From the NCBI RefSeq assembly GCF_042652345.1, contig NZ_JBHSJJ010000001.1:186001-250000 (forward strand): a DNA stretch of 64,000 bases, in the 5' to 3' direction. A program made the position numbers and the translations under genes. The stretch comes from Negadavirga shengliensis. GTDB taxonomy: Bacteria > Bacteroidota > Bacteroidia > Cytophagales > Cyclobacteriaceae. Shown piece after piece: positions 41,240-49,929 of this stretch; the stretch's first letter is position 1; each line of letters begins with the position of its first letter. The notes beneath the pieces were generated by a model that saw only the letters and a program-made list of their open reading frames with translations, was not told the origin of the DNA and made no database searches.

Positions 41240-43951
41240 TTATCTGAATTGCTGTCCGATGGTAAAGTGGAACATTCCTCCGCTGGGTCCAGGGTTGGGA
41301 TTGGCGATGGAAGGCACGCCGTCAAATCCATAGCCCCAATCTATCCCCAGCAAGCCAAAGGCCGGCATGAATATCCTGGCACCAAAACCGGCGGATTTCT
41401 TAAGATCATAAGGATTGAAATCCCCGTAATTCCCCCAGTTGTTACCCGCTTCGGCAAAACCCAACAGGAAGATGGTGGCAGATGGATTGGGGGATACCAA
41501 AAACCTCACTTCCATCACATGTTTGTTATAGACCACCCCGCCGTAGGGAACGGGGGCTCCGGGCTGTCCCCTAAAATCACGTCCGGGAGTAATGGACTGG
41601 TTCTCGTATCCCCTTAGACCAATGATCTCCTGACCCAGGGCAAAGTTCATCATGTTCATCCCATCTCCACCCAATACGAATCTTTCCAGGGGAATGATGC
41701 CTATTCGGTTTCCATAGGAGCCAACAAAACCCATATGGGTTCTGGCGCTCAGCACCAGCTTATTGGAGCCAAATAGCGGAGTGTAGAGGGAGGCATCGAA
41801 CATCCATTTATGGTATTCCAGCCACTGGTATTTCTCTTCATCCGGTGACTCCCTGTTGATATTGGGATTCATGGAAGTATAAGGCGGTGTAAAGCTGGAA
41901 CTCAATATAATGTTTGACCCGAGTCTGGGATAAATCGGGTTATCGATATTGTTTCTGGCGATGGTCGTGTTGAGTGCAATACTTCTGGCGGTTCCTGTAT
42001 TGTAACTCAGGCCAAAGAAATTGCCGTATTCATCAAAATCGTAAACCTGAAACTGCAGGTTATTGCTCACCTGGAAATAGTCATCCGGCCAGGTAACCCT
42101 TTTGGCCAAGCCGATGGTGGCCCCCGTGATTTTGAAAGACCCCATTTCCCGGCCAAAATTAGCCTGGTTCCACATGTCGATTTGCCGTTGTACCGAATGG
42201 TTAAAGCTCACGCTAAGGGCATTGGGTTTTTTGCCTCCAAACCAGGGCTCGGAAAAGGAAATGCTGTAGTTCTGGAAACTCCGGCCGTTGGCCTGCACCC
42301 TGAGAGACAGCTTCTGTCCATCCCCTACCGGAAGAGGCCGCCATTTGGAGAAATCCTTGATGTTTCTGATCGAGAAATTATTAAAGCTCAGCCCGACTGT
42401 CCCCACGAAGCCAAAGAGACCTCCCCAGCCACCGGATAACTCGATCTGGTCGTTGGGTCGTTCCTCCAACTTGAAAACAATATCCACCGTGGCATCCTCA
42501 AAGTTGGGGCGCATATCAGGTTCGATGTTTTCCGGATCAAAATAGCCGATCTGCGAAAGCTCCCGGATGGTCCGTACCAAAGCACTCCTGTTGAACTTCT
42601 GGCCCGGAAGTATCCTGATTTCCCGCATGACCACATGGTCACTTGTCCTCTCGTTTCCCTCTATGGACACGCTGTTTACCGTCACCTGAGGCCCCTCAAA
42701 GATCCTCATCTCGATATCGATGGAGTCTCCCTGTACATTGACTTCCACAGGGTCTATGGTGAAAAAGAGGTAGCCGTCATCCTGGTACAAGGAACTGACA
42801 TCATCACCGCGCTGAGGATCATAGTTCAATCTTTTGTCCAGTCTTTCCTTGTTGTAGATATCCCCTTTTTGGATACCCAATTTGGCCAATAGCGTTTCAC
42901 TGGAATGGATATAGTTTCCGGAGAAACTGATATTTCTATAATAGTACTGCCGGCCCTCTTCGATATCAAGTTCAATGTTGATCCGGCTGGCATCAAAATC
43001 ATAGATGGAATCCCTCACAATCTCGGCATCCCGGTATCCCCGGCTGTTATAAAAAGCGATCACTTTGTTTTTGTCATCCCGGTAATCACTTCTTACGAAT
43101 TTTGATCCGTTAAAAAAGTTGAGCTTGAAGTTTTTGTTGATGTATTCCTGGATATCATCAGTGGTTACCGGGTTTCTGTAAGCTATGGCTTCTTTGGCCC
43201 TTTTGGGAGTGGTATTGAGCAAGCGCGACACCAGATCCTTGAATATATAGACCCTTGCGTGCTCGTTGGTCCCCTTCATTTTCTTCTTGATCTTGCCGTC
43301 AGCGATATTCTCGTTCCCTTCTATTTTGATTTCGTTGATGCGGACTTTGCTGCTTTTGTCCACATCAAATCTTAACCTCACACTGTTTGGCAAGGTGGTG
43401 TCTCTTTCTTGGATGACTTTTACCTGGGCATTGAGATAGCCTTTGTCCACAAAGTAGTCCCTGATTTTCCTTTGGGCATTGTTGAGCACATCATCCCTCA
43501 CCACGCGGCCTCTGATAGACACTTTATCCTTTAGTTCCCCCTCCTGCGTTTTGTTCACACCGGAAAACTCCACCCGGCTAAACCTCGGTCTTTCGGTCAG
43601 GTCGAGCAGGAGGTAAATGTCATCCCCTTCGATTTTGGTGACCAGTATCTTGACATCACCGATGATCCCCTGTCCCCAGAGCTTTTTCAGAGCGTTGGAG
43701 GTGGCATCGCCCGGCACGCTGATTTCATCATCCACACGCAAGCCCGCCAGGGAAATGATGGCCGTTTCGTCCAAGGTACTGAGCCCCACAGCCTCAATTC
43801 CTGCTATCCTGAATTTCTTGGGTTTGGAATAATCCAAATCTATAATATTTACAGGCTTCTGGGTGGAATACCGGCTTTGTCCCAGCCTGATCTGGGCTTC
43901 TGCCACTCCGGCCAAAAGCAGTAAGTAAATAATTATAAAACCTCTTTTCAT
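41240..43951 (-). CDS. bamA: BamA outer membrane protein assembly factor
   Basis: The 903-residue product (ATG at 43951, chosen because it opens a clean signal peptide MKRGFIIIYLLLLAGVAEAQ) has about five POTRA domains in the first 450 residues. A 16-stranded surface-antigen barrel follows, with the G-R-x-x-x-P turn and lines such as FVLGGDGMNMMNFALGQEIIGLRGY. The last residues FTIGQQFR end in Arg instead of the more usual aromatic residue. It inserts beta-barrel proteins into the outer membrane. An earlier in-frame ATG (44023) would place 24 unrelated residues before the signal peptide. It sits between uppS and the two Skp-like genes. Confidence 0.94.
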   Translation of the reverse strand: MKRGFIIIYLLLLAGVAEAQIRLGQSRYSTQKPVNIIDLDYSKPKKFRIAGIEAVGLSTLDETAIISLAGLRVDDEISVPGDATSNALKKLWGQGIIGDVKILVTKIEGDDIYLLLDLTERPRFSRVEFSGVNKTQEGELKDKVSIRGRVVRDDVLNNAQRKIRDYFVDKGYLNAQVKVIQERDTTLPNSVRLRFDVDKSSKVRINEIKIEGNENIADGKIKKKMKGTNEHARVYIFKDLVSRLLNTTPKRAKEAIAYRNPVTTDDIQEYINKNFKLNFFNGSKFVRSDYRDDKNKVIAFYNSRGYRDAEIVRDSIYDFDASRINIELDIEEGRQYYYRNISFSGNYIHSSETLLAKLGIQKGDIYNKERLDKRLNYDPQRGDDVSSLYQDDGYLFFTIDPVEVNVQGDSIDIEMRIFEGPQVTVNSVSIEGNERTSDHVVMREIRILPGQKFNRSALVRTIRELSQIGYFDPENIEPDMRPNFEDATVDIVFKLEERPNDQIELSGGWGGLFGFVGTVGLSFNNFSIRNIKDFSKWRPLPVGDGQKLSLRVQANGRSFQNYSISFSEPWFGGKKPNALSVSFNHSVQRQIDMWNQANFGREMGSFKITGATIGLAKRVTWPDDYFQVSNNLQFQVYDFDEYGNFFGLSYNTGTARSIALNTTIARNNIDNPIYPRLGSNIILSSSFTPPYTSMNPNINRESPDEEKYQWLEYHKWMFDASLYTPLFGSNKLVLSARTHMGFVGSYGNRIGIIPLERFVLGGDGMNMMNFALGQEIIGLRGYENQSITPGRDFRGQPGAPVPYGGVVYNKHVMEVRFLVSPNPSATIFLLGFAEAGNNWGNYGDFNPYDLKKSAGFGARIFMPAFGLLGIDWGYGFDGVPSIANPNPGPSGGMFHFTIGQQFR

Positions 43952-44038
43952 GTAAATCAATTTTTTGCAGCCATTACTTGTCATGGCCAACTCATCCGAT
44001 TGGATATGCTCTCCACAATCCACTTTTTTGGTGACAGG

Positions 44039-44782
44039 TCAAAAATCCGATTTGATCTGCGCCCCGGTTTTTCCAAAGCGTCTTTCACGCTTCTGGTATG
44101 AAAGGATCGCTTCATGCAGGTCCTTTTTCCGGAAATCCGGCCATAGTACCTCTGTAAAGTACAGTTCTGTATAAGCCAGTTGCCAGAGCATAAAATTGCT
44201 GATACGCAATTCCCCACTTGTCCTGATCAACAATTCCGGGTCGGGGATTCCGGCAGTGTTCAAATGATCAGCTATCATTGCGGGATCTATTTCCTCAGCC
44301 GAAATGTCATTGCTGATTACTTTTTTGACAATTCCCTTCATCGCCTCGGCAATCTCCCACCTGCCGCTGTAGCTTAAAGCCAACACCACCGTAAGACCTG
44401 TATTGTTTTGGGTTTCTGCTATTGCTTTTTCCAGGTGGGTTTGACAAAAGCCCGGCAGACTTTTGGTATCCCCGATGGTGGACAGCCTGATATTGTTTTT
44501 CATCATGGTAGGCACCTCATCGGTAATTGCCTGAACCAATAAACCCATCAGTGCTTCCACTTCTTCTTTTGGTCTGGACCAGTTTTCTGTAGAAAAAGCA
44601 TACAGGGTAATAAATTTAACCCCCAGTTCTGCCGCTCCTTCTATGGCTTCTCTCACAGCTGTCATGGCATTCCGATGACCGAATATCCTCATGGCACCTT
44701 TTTTTTGGGCCCACCGGCCGTTGCCATCCATGATTATCGCAATGTGTTGGGGGATATTATCCTTGTTGATCTTTTCCTTCAT
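44039..44782 (-). CDS. uppS: Isoprenyl transferase (undecaprenyl diphosphate synthase)
   Basis: The 247-residue cis-prenyltransferase contains the diphosphate-binding motif IMDGNGRWA at about residues 17-25 (with Asp19) and TLYAFSTENW. NEAR THE C-TERMINUS LLIRTSGELRISNFMLWQLAYTE and the DLHEAILSYQKRERRFG tail follow. It makes undecaprenyl diphosphate, the lipid carrier for peptidoglycan and surface glycans. It starts 84 bases after the PorG-like gene and ends 87 bases before bamA. A TAAGTTTG box just upstream suggests its own promoter as well. Confidence 0.97.
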   Translation of the reverse strand: MKEKINKDNIPQHIAIIMDGNGRWAQKKGAMRIFGHRNAMTAVREAIEGAAELGVKFITLYAFSTENWSRPKEEVEALMGLLVQAITDEVPTMMKNNIRLSTIGDTKSLPGFCQTHLEKAIAETQNNTGLTVVLALSYSGRWEIAEAMKGIVKKVISNDISAEEIDPAMIADHLNTAGIPDPELLIRTSGELRISNFMLWQLAYTELYFTEVLWPDFRKKDLHEAILSYQKRERRFGKTGAQIKSDF

Positions 44783-44795
44783 TCCAATACAGATC

Positions 44796-44823
44796 CAAAC
44801 TTAATTTTTTTTTGAGCTACAAA
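44796..44823 (-). promoter_or_regulatory. Candidate uppS promoter
   Basis: On the minus strand TTTG (44823-44820) and TAAGTTTG (44803-44796, exact TAnnTTTG) are separated by only 16 bases, shorter than the usual 19-21. The start would be about 7 bases before the ATG, giving a very short leader. Confidence 0.45.
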
Positions 44824-44866
44824 AATGTCATTTCTTTTTTAATAATTCTATCCTAAGGATCAATTA

Positions 44867-45658
44867 TTAATAGTTAAAGCATTTTACCTGATGGAAGGAG
44901 TAGCTAATGGTAAAACCTAAAAAATAATACCAATCCCGGTCTGCTGAGTTTCCGAAATTGAAACCATTGGGATTTATGCCTGTATATCCGGTACCCGGTA
45001 TTTCTTCAAATCTATCCACGTACTTAGGTTCATCAGCGGCAAACTGCTTTTCATCTCCTATCCGGTCCAGATAATCGCTGAAAGTCGCCCTTATCCCGGC
45101 TTCCACAGAGACAAAGACCCTTTCCTTCAGCTTGTACTTGACCCCAAACCCGAACGGAACAACCGGTGTCCAAACCCGGTAGCTGTCCGACTTGTACTCC
45201 AGTTCCCCTTCATAGCCTTGCCCGTTTCCGAAGAATACAGAATAGCCCAAGCCAAAAAAACCAAAAGGGGAAAACCTGGTATAGGAATGATAGGATAAGT
45301 AATCCAGGAAGTGGAATTCCATCATTGCCGATGCTTCCACCAATGTTCCCCTGAAATGGGCGTTTCGATGTACTGCCACAGGATCGATCGGGCGGATGCT
45401 GTCTGCCGCATTCAAGCGGCCCACGGTAATCCCTCCTCTCAGACTCCAGGCATTGTCAAAATTTCGTCTGCCAAATAACGTCCCTTGAATACCGATCTGG
45501 GTAGGATCAATCCTTCTGATGATATCACCGGTATAGGTTCCTGCTCCTAAACCCACGCCAACTTCATACTGTTGGCCTGCCGCGTCCGGGGTCAGTAAAA
45601 CACCTAACGACCCCATAATCAGCAATATACATACTTTATAATACTTGGTGATATTCAA
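44867..45658 (-). CDS. porG: PorG-like outer membrane protein (DUF6089 family)
   Basis: The 263-residue protein has a signal peptide (ends near AAG-QQYE) and an aromatic, beta-barrel-like mature part (VGVGLGAGTYTGDI, FSPFGFFGLGYSVFFG, WTPVVPFGFGVKYKL). It sits just before uppS-bamA-ompH-ompH, the position of the type IX secretion protein PorG in Porphyromonas and many Bacteroidota, and it resembles the DUF6089 group that includes PorG. PorG is an outer-membrane part of the T9SS. The assignment rests on position, size and fold, so it is likely but not proven. A terminator separates it from nadK. Confidence 0.75.
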   Translation of the reverse strand: MNITKYYKVCILLIMGSLGVLLTPDAAGQQYEVGVGLGAGTYTGDIIRRIDPTQIGIQGTLFGRRNFDNAWSLRGGITVGRLNAADSIRPIDPVAVHRNAHFRGTLVEASAMMEFHFLDYLSYHSYTRFSPFGFFGLGYSVFFGNGQGYEGELEYKSDSYRVWTPVVPFGFGVKYKLKERVFVSVEAGIRATFSDYLDRIGDEKQFAADEPKYVDRFEEIPGTGYTGINPNGFNFGNSADRDWYYFLGFTISYSFHQVKCFNY

Positions 45659-45688
45659 GTTGACGCAATTTATAAACTACCTAACGAA

Positions 45689-45718
45689 TAAAAAACCCTC
45701 CTGCGTATTAAGGGGGTT
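45689..45718 (-). terminator. Imperfect stem-loop after nadK
   Basis: On the minus strand AACCCCC pairs with GGAGGGTT-like sequence (about 7 bp with one wobble) around an 11-base loop, followed by six T. It may end the CBS-nadK transcript before the porG-like gene. Confidence 0.5.
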
Positions 45719-45732
45719 AATTTTTGTTAAAA

Positions 45733-46608
45733 CTAATTTCTCATGTCATAGCCCCAGTTCAGCTTTTGTCGTAGGGTATCAAAAAAGCTGTAATTCTGGA
45801 ACTTAACCAATTTAGCAACAAATTTCTCTTTTTTGAGCTTCAAATCAACGGAGGCATCAATGGCAGTAGATCTGGAGTCTAAAGATACCAGAAACTTTTC
45901 ACTTCTCCCCTCTATTTTGAAAGAGATTTCACTTTCATCAGATACTACCATGGGCCGCACATTGAGGTTGTGGGGACTTACCGGAGTAATTACAAAATTT
46001 TTTGCCGACGGGGAGATCAGTGGCCCCCCGCAACTCAGAGAATAGCCCGTGGAACCTGTGGGGGTAGAAACGATCAACCCGTCTGCCCAATAGCTGTTCA
46101 GGTACTCATTATTGATATAGGTGTGCACCGTGATCATGGAAGAGGTATCCCGCTTGTGGATGGTAAATTCGTTGAGACCGAAATTCAGCCCTTCAAACAG
46201 GGGGGGACTGGATTCCAAACGCACCAGGCTTCTGTCTTCCAAAGAAAAATTGTTGTTGATCAAATCTTTGGCCGCCCATTCAATATCTTCTTTTGCTATG
46301 GTGGCCAAAAAACCCATCCTGCCGGTATTGATGCCCACCACCGGGATTTCATAAGGCCCAATATAACATACCGTGTCCAACAAAGTGCCGTCTCCGCCGA
46401 TGGATATGGCAAAATCGATTTCTTCGAGCTCCTCTTTTGAACGGATTGCCTGAAGCCCAAAACCATTAAACCCGGTCTTGTTCATTGACTTCAAGCACAT
46501 GGGAGTGAGGAAGAGCTGAATATCATGGCCCCGGAAAATTTTTACCAACTGCTCTACATGAGATTTGAATTCGGACTGGACGTTGAGGCCGTGTAAAATA
46601 ATATTCAT
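45733..46608 (-). CDS. nadK: NAD kinase
   Basis: The 291-residue protein has the NAD kinase signature GGDGTLLDTV, NTGRMGFLATI and the later PTGSTGYSLSCGGPL loop. It phosphorylates NAD to NADP. It follows the CBS protein by 6 bases in the same transcript, as is common in the phylum. The CBS protein may sense nucleotides for it, but this is inference. Confidence 0.96.
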   Translation of the reverse strand: MNIILHGLNVQSEFKSHVEQLVKIFRGHDIQLFLTPMCLKSMNKTGFNGFGLQAIRSKEELEEIDFAISIGGDGTLLDTVCYIGPYEIPVVGINTGRMGFLATIAKEDIEWAAKDLINNNFSLEDRSLVRLESSPPLFEGLNFGLNEFTIHKRDTSSMITVHTYINNEYLNSYWADGLIVSTPTGSTGYSLSCGGPLISPSAKNFVITPVSPHNLNVRPMVVSDESEISFKIEGRSEKFLVSLDSRSTAIDASVDLKLKKEKFVAKLVKFQNYSFFDTLRQKLNWGYDMRN

Positions 46609-46614
46609 GAAATG

Positions 46615-47280
46615 TCAAATATCTAAAAAACGCAGCAGGTTGCCCAATCTGTCCTGTTCGCTGGTAATCCATGCATCTTCCTGATAATGATCAATTACCT
46701 TGTATCCGAACCTTTCCAAAGTGGCTTTTATATGGCGCAACTCCGTCCTGTCCACCTTGAGGGTGACCTTTATCTTACTGTCATCCAGTGGATCATTGGA
46801 AATAAAACTGCTCAAAATTTTTGTGTTTTCCGACTCTATTACCCTGGCAATATCATAAAGGCTGTAATCCGTCATGAACATGGAAAGAATGAGTACCCCT
46901 CCCTGGGATTGGATGGATATGGTGTCCGTAAAAGCCGTAATGGCGTCTTCAATGGTCACCACACCTAAATATTTCAGGTCTTTGTCCACTACGGCAACCA
47001 TGGACGTCTGGTTTTCCGAAGACACCCTAAGGACTTCATAAATATGTCTGTCCATCTGTACCACGCTGGAGGAGGCAGAAAGCTCCACTTCAGCTATTGT
47101 GAGTTCCGGATTATTGATCTCGTAGATCATATCATCGGTAATGAGGCCTTTGAACAGGCCCTGATCTACCACAGGCAACACATCTGTTCTGATCTCCTCC
47201 ATCCAGGATAGCGCCATTTTTACCTTATCGGTAAATTTCAGCGGGGGGATCAGATTATTGATGAATTCGTAGGCCTGCAT
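46615..47280 (-). CDS. CBS-pair protein with C-terminal ACT-like domain
   Basis: The 221-residue protein has two CBS motifs in the first 135 residues (ending LGVVTIEDAI) and a C-terminal ACT-like beta-alpha-beta-beta-alpha-beta part (VLILSMFMTDYSLYDIARVIESENTKILSSF...KVTLKVDRTELRHIKATLERFGY). CBS pairs often bind adenine nucleotides and ACT domains small ligands, so it is a likely regulatory protein. It is first in the transcript with nadK, an ordinary gene order in Bacteroidota. Its target is unknown. Confidence 0.88.
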   Translation of the reverse strand: MQAYEFINNLIPPLKFTDKVKMALSWMEEIRTDVLPVVDQGLFKGLITDDMIYEINNPELTIAEVELSASSSVVQMDRHIYEVLRVSSENQTSMVAVVDKDLKYLGVVTIEDAITAFTDTISIQSQGGVLILSMFMTDYSLYDIARVIESENTKILSSFISNDPLDDSKIKVTLKVDRTELRHIKATLERFGYKVIDHYQEDAWITSEQDRLGNLLRFLDI

Positions 47281-47371
47281 AATGGATAAAGATATTAAAA
47301 TGTCTCGAAAAATAAAACGAACTTAGGTAGGGCTTGGTTTATTTCTACCCAAAAATTGCAAAAATTTCATA

Positions 47372-47965
47372 TTAAAAGTTAACTCTGGCAAGAAAATCCG
47401 TTACCGCGATGTACTTTACCCAGCTATGGATGAGTTCAAAACCAAACTGGGTCAGGTGGGCCTCCGGGTGAAACTGCAACCCAACAACGGGAAAATAAGT
47501 ATGGGCAATGGCCATGACTTCTTTTTGTCGGGTCTCCAGGAGAACGTTGAGGGTCGGGGGCAGCTCCTTTAACTCCAGGGAATGATACCGGGTAACTTCA
47601 AAGGTATCGGGAAGGCCATCCAATATCACGTGTGGGCAAACCTGCCGTACCGTCGATACTTTTCCATGCATGGGCCGCTCGTTCACGGCGAGCCTGCCGC
47701 CGAAAAATGTCCCTATCGCCTGATGACCGAGGCAAATACCCAGCACCGGGATTTTGTCATGATAATAGCCAAGTATCTCCATGAGGTTTCCGGCTTTCTC
47801 CGGTGTTTCAGGGCCGGGGGAAATGACAAGCGCCTCATATGGACGCCGTTTCAAAGCTTCCAGGGATACATCATTGCGGACGATCTCCAGTTCTACCCCC
47901 GTCCGCAAAAAATAGTCTGCCAGAATATGGGAAAAGGAATCGAAATTATCAACCAGTAGTATCAC
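47372..47965 (-). CDS. pabA: Aminodeoxychorismate/anthranilate synthase glutaminase subunit (PabA/TrpG)
   Basis: The 197-residue class I glutamine amidotransferase has the nucleophile Cys78 in GICLGHQAIG, the MHGK segment, and the His-Glu pair in LQFHPEA. It gives ammonia to PabB or TrpE. No partner subunit gene is nearby, so p-aminobenzoate rather than tryptophan synthesis is only an inference. Its start overlaps the cvpA stop by 17 bases. Complete and of normal size. Confidence 0.88.
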   Translation of the reverse strand: MILLVDNFDSFSHILADYFLRTGVELEIVRNDVSLEALKRRPYEALVISPGPETPEKAGNLMEILGYYHDKIPVLGICLGHQAIGTFFGGRLAVNERPMHGKVSTVRQVCPHVILDGLPDTFEVTRYHSLELKELPPTLNVLLETRQKEVMAIAHTYFPVVGLQFHPEAHLTQFGFELIHSWVKYIAVTDFLARVNF

Positions 47966-48497
47966 CTGAAGTGCTGTTTACAAGTTCCTGAATGGTTTCT
48001 ATGGCTTTGTCTACGACGGGGGTGTAATTGTCCAGTATGCCCACAAGGGTCGGGGCCACCGGCACTACCAAAGGATAAATCACCGAGTCTTCCACGAGCT
48101 CTTTAGGGAAATTGAATTCAAAGGATTTGGCCACCCAAATCAGCAAGCTGATCATCACCACCCATTTGAACATACCCAAAATGGCGCCCGCAAAGCTATC
48201 GAAGGTGCCTAGAATAGTCAAATCAAGTGTCTTCTTTACCAAGAAAGCCAAAATTCTGATGGTAACCGTCACCACTAAAAAAATCAGAATAAAAGCAATA
48301 AAGGGCAACATGAAGGTAAGGCTTTCCACTTTTTCGGACAGAAGTTCCGCGCCCCAGTGCATAAACCTAAACGCCAGGATAATGCCTATAAAAAAGGCCA
48401 CGATAGACAATAGCCCGATGAAAAGGCCTTGTCGGTAACCGCTATACCCGCCAATGGCCAACATAATCAATATAACAATGTCTATCGTGCTCAACAC
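47949..48497 (-). CDS. cvpA: CvpA family membrane protein
   Basis: The 182-residue protein starts with the CvpA-type pattern IDIVILIMLAIGGYSGYRQGLFIGLLSIVAFFIG and has four membrane helices. GTFDSFAGAILGMFKW is the usual loop and helix. CvpA was found in colicin V production, but its role in general is unclear. It overlaps pabA and starts 1 base after the yqeY stop. Confidence 0.93.
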   Translation of the reverse strand: MLSTIDIVILIMLAIGGYSGYRQGLFIGLLSIVAFFIGIILAFRFMHWGAELLSEKVESLTFMLPFIAFILIFLVVTVTIRILAFLVKKTLDLTILGTFDSFAGAILGMFKWVVMISLLIWVAKSFEFNFPKELVEDSVIYPLVVPVAPTLVGILDNYTPVVDKAIETIQELVNSTSGDTTG

Positions 48498-48498
48498 C

Positions 48499-48945
48499 TT
48501 AAGATAAAAGGGCTTTTACTTTTGCAGAGATGGCTTTTCCGTCCGCCTTCCCCGCTAATTTTTTGGTAGCTACCCCCATCACTTTTCCCATGTCCCCGGG
48601 CCCAGCCGCGCCTGTTTCCTGGATGATCTCCCTGAGAGCCGCTTCCAGTTCCTCTTCGGTAAGCTGCTTGGGAAGAAATTCGTTGATTACATTCAGTTCT
48701 GCCACTTCCAGGGAGGCCAGATCCTTTCTGTTTTGCTTCTCGAAAATCTCAATAGAGTCTCTTCTTTGTTTGGCTGCCTTGGTAAGGATCTGCATCTCTT
48801 CGGCTTCTGTGATGGCTTTATCACTTCCTTTGGTTTCTTCCAGCAAAATAAGGGATTTGATCGCCCGGAGTGCCCTCAGCCTGTCTTTGTCCTTGGACAA
48901 CATGGCCTGTTTGATTTCATTTTCGATATTTTCTTTAAGACTCAT
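48499..48945 (-). CDS. GatB/YqeY domain protein
   Basis: The 148-residue protein is a single YqeY domain: helices with LRALRAIKSLILLEE, EKQNRKDLASLEVAELNVINEFLPKQLTEEELEAALREII, and MGKVMGVATKKLAGKADGKAISAKVKALL at the end, as in the GatB tail and YqeY. It is probably involved in tRNA or RNA handling, but function is not established. It is first of the yqeY-cvpA-pabA transcript and divergent from pdxJ. Confidence 0.93.
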   Translation of the reverse strand: MSLKENIENEIKQAMLSKDKDRLRALRAIKSLILLEETKGSDKAITEAEEMQILTKAAKQRRDSIEIFEKQNRKDLASLEVAELNVINEFLPKQLTEEELEAALREIIQETGAAGPGDMGKVMGVATKKLAGKADGKAISAKVKALLS

Positions 48946-49062
48946 GATCTTTAATTAGGGTTTATGATAAAACTAAATTAAATTCCATTATGGTTTTTAT
49001 AAATATAAGAAAGCAGTCGCTATGATAACTTCCCCGGATTCCCTATGTTGTCAGAGAATCTG

Positions 49063-49070
49063 TATTTTTG
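49063..49070 (+). promoter_or_regulatory. -7 element of the pdxJ promoter
   Basis: TATTTTTG is an exact TAnnTTTG match, 27 bases before the ATG. No proper -33 is visible. Confidence 0.5.
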
Positions 49071-49097
49071 TTGCAAAATTAGATTATAATTTGGTAC

Positions 49098-49826
49098 ATG
49101 ACGAAATTAAGCGTAAATATTAATAAAATAGCTACCCTAAGAAACGCGAGGGGCGGCAACAACCCTAACCTGCTGCAGGTGGCGCTGGACGCAGAGACTT
49201 TTGGGGCAGAGGGAATCACAGTACACCCCCGACCCGATGAAAGGCATATCCGTTATGATGACGTGATGATGTTGAAAGACAAAATCACCACAGAGTTCAA
49301 CATTGAAGGGTATCCTGATAAAAGGTACATGGAGATCATCCGTATTGCCAAACCCGCGCAGGCCACCCTGGTGCCTGATCCGCCGGAGGCCCTCACTTCC
49401 AATACGGGATGGGACACCCTTCGTCATGCGGATTTCCTTAAAGACATCATTGCAGAACTTCATGACTACGGTGTCAGAACCTCCATTTTTATCAATCCGG
49501 AAGCAAAATATTTTGAACCTGCAAAAAATACCGGAACGGACAGGGTTGAGCTTTACACCGAACCTTATGCCGGCCTTTACCATCGTGCGAGGGAAAAAGC
49601 AGTGGCGCCTTACGTGGAAGTTGCTCTTTTGGCCAAAGAGCTGGGACTTGGACTGAATGCCGGGCATGACCTGGACCTGCACAACCTCCGGTACCTGAAA
49701 CAACGCATCCCCTTTCTGGATGAAGTATCCATCGGCCATGCTCTGGTCTGTGACGCCTTGTATTTCGGGCTGGAAAACACCATCCAAATGTACAGGAGAC
49801 AGCTGGAACCCGACAAAAAGCAATAA
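49098..49826 (+). CDS. pdxJ: Pyridoxine 5'-phosphate synthase PdxJ
   Basis: The 242-residue TIM-barrel protein begins TKLSVNINKIATLRNARGG and has GITVHPRPDERHIR, EGYPDKRYM, the HDLDLHNL segment after GLGLNAG and the EVSIGHALVCDAL motif. PdxJ condenses 1-deoxy-D-xylulose 5-phosphate with 3-amino-2-oxopropyl phosphate in vitamin B6 synthesis. It is divergent from yqeY. The hydrolase gene follows 103 bases after the stop codon. Normal length. Confidence 0.97.
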   Translation: MTKLSVNINKIATLRNARGGNNPNLLQVALDAETFGAEGITVHPRPDERHIRYDDVMMLKDKITTEFNIEGYPDKRYMEIIRIAKPAQATLVPDPPEALTSNTGWDTLRHADFLKDIIAELHDYGVRTSIFINPEAKYFEPAKNTGTDRVELYTEPYAGLYHRAREKAVAPYVEVALLAKELGLGLNAGHDLDLHNLRYLKQRIPFLDEVSIGHALVCDALYFGLENTIQMYRRQLEPDKKQ

Positions 49827-49929
49827 GATTTTCAACCAACGTTTAATGAAGATCCGCAGGCAATGGTGATCGGGATGTTTCGAACCGGATTACTGCCTGA
49901 TGACTACTTGGAAAAACCGCACTCATATT

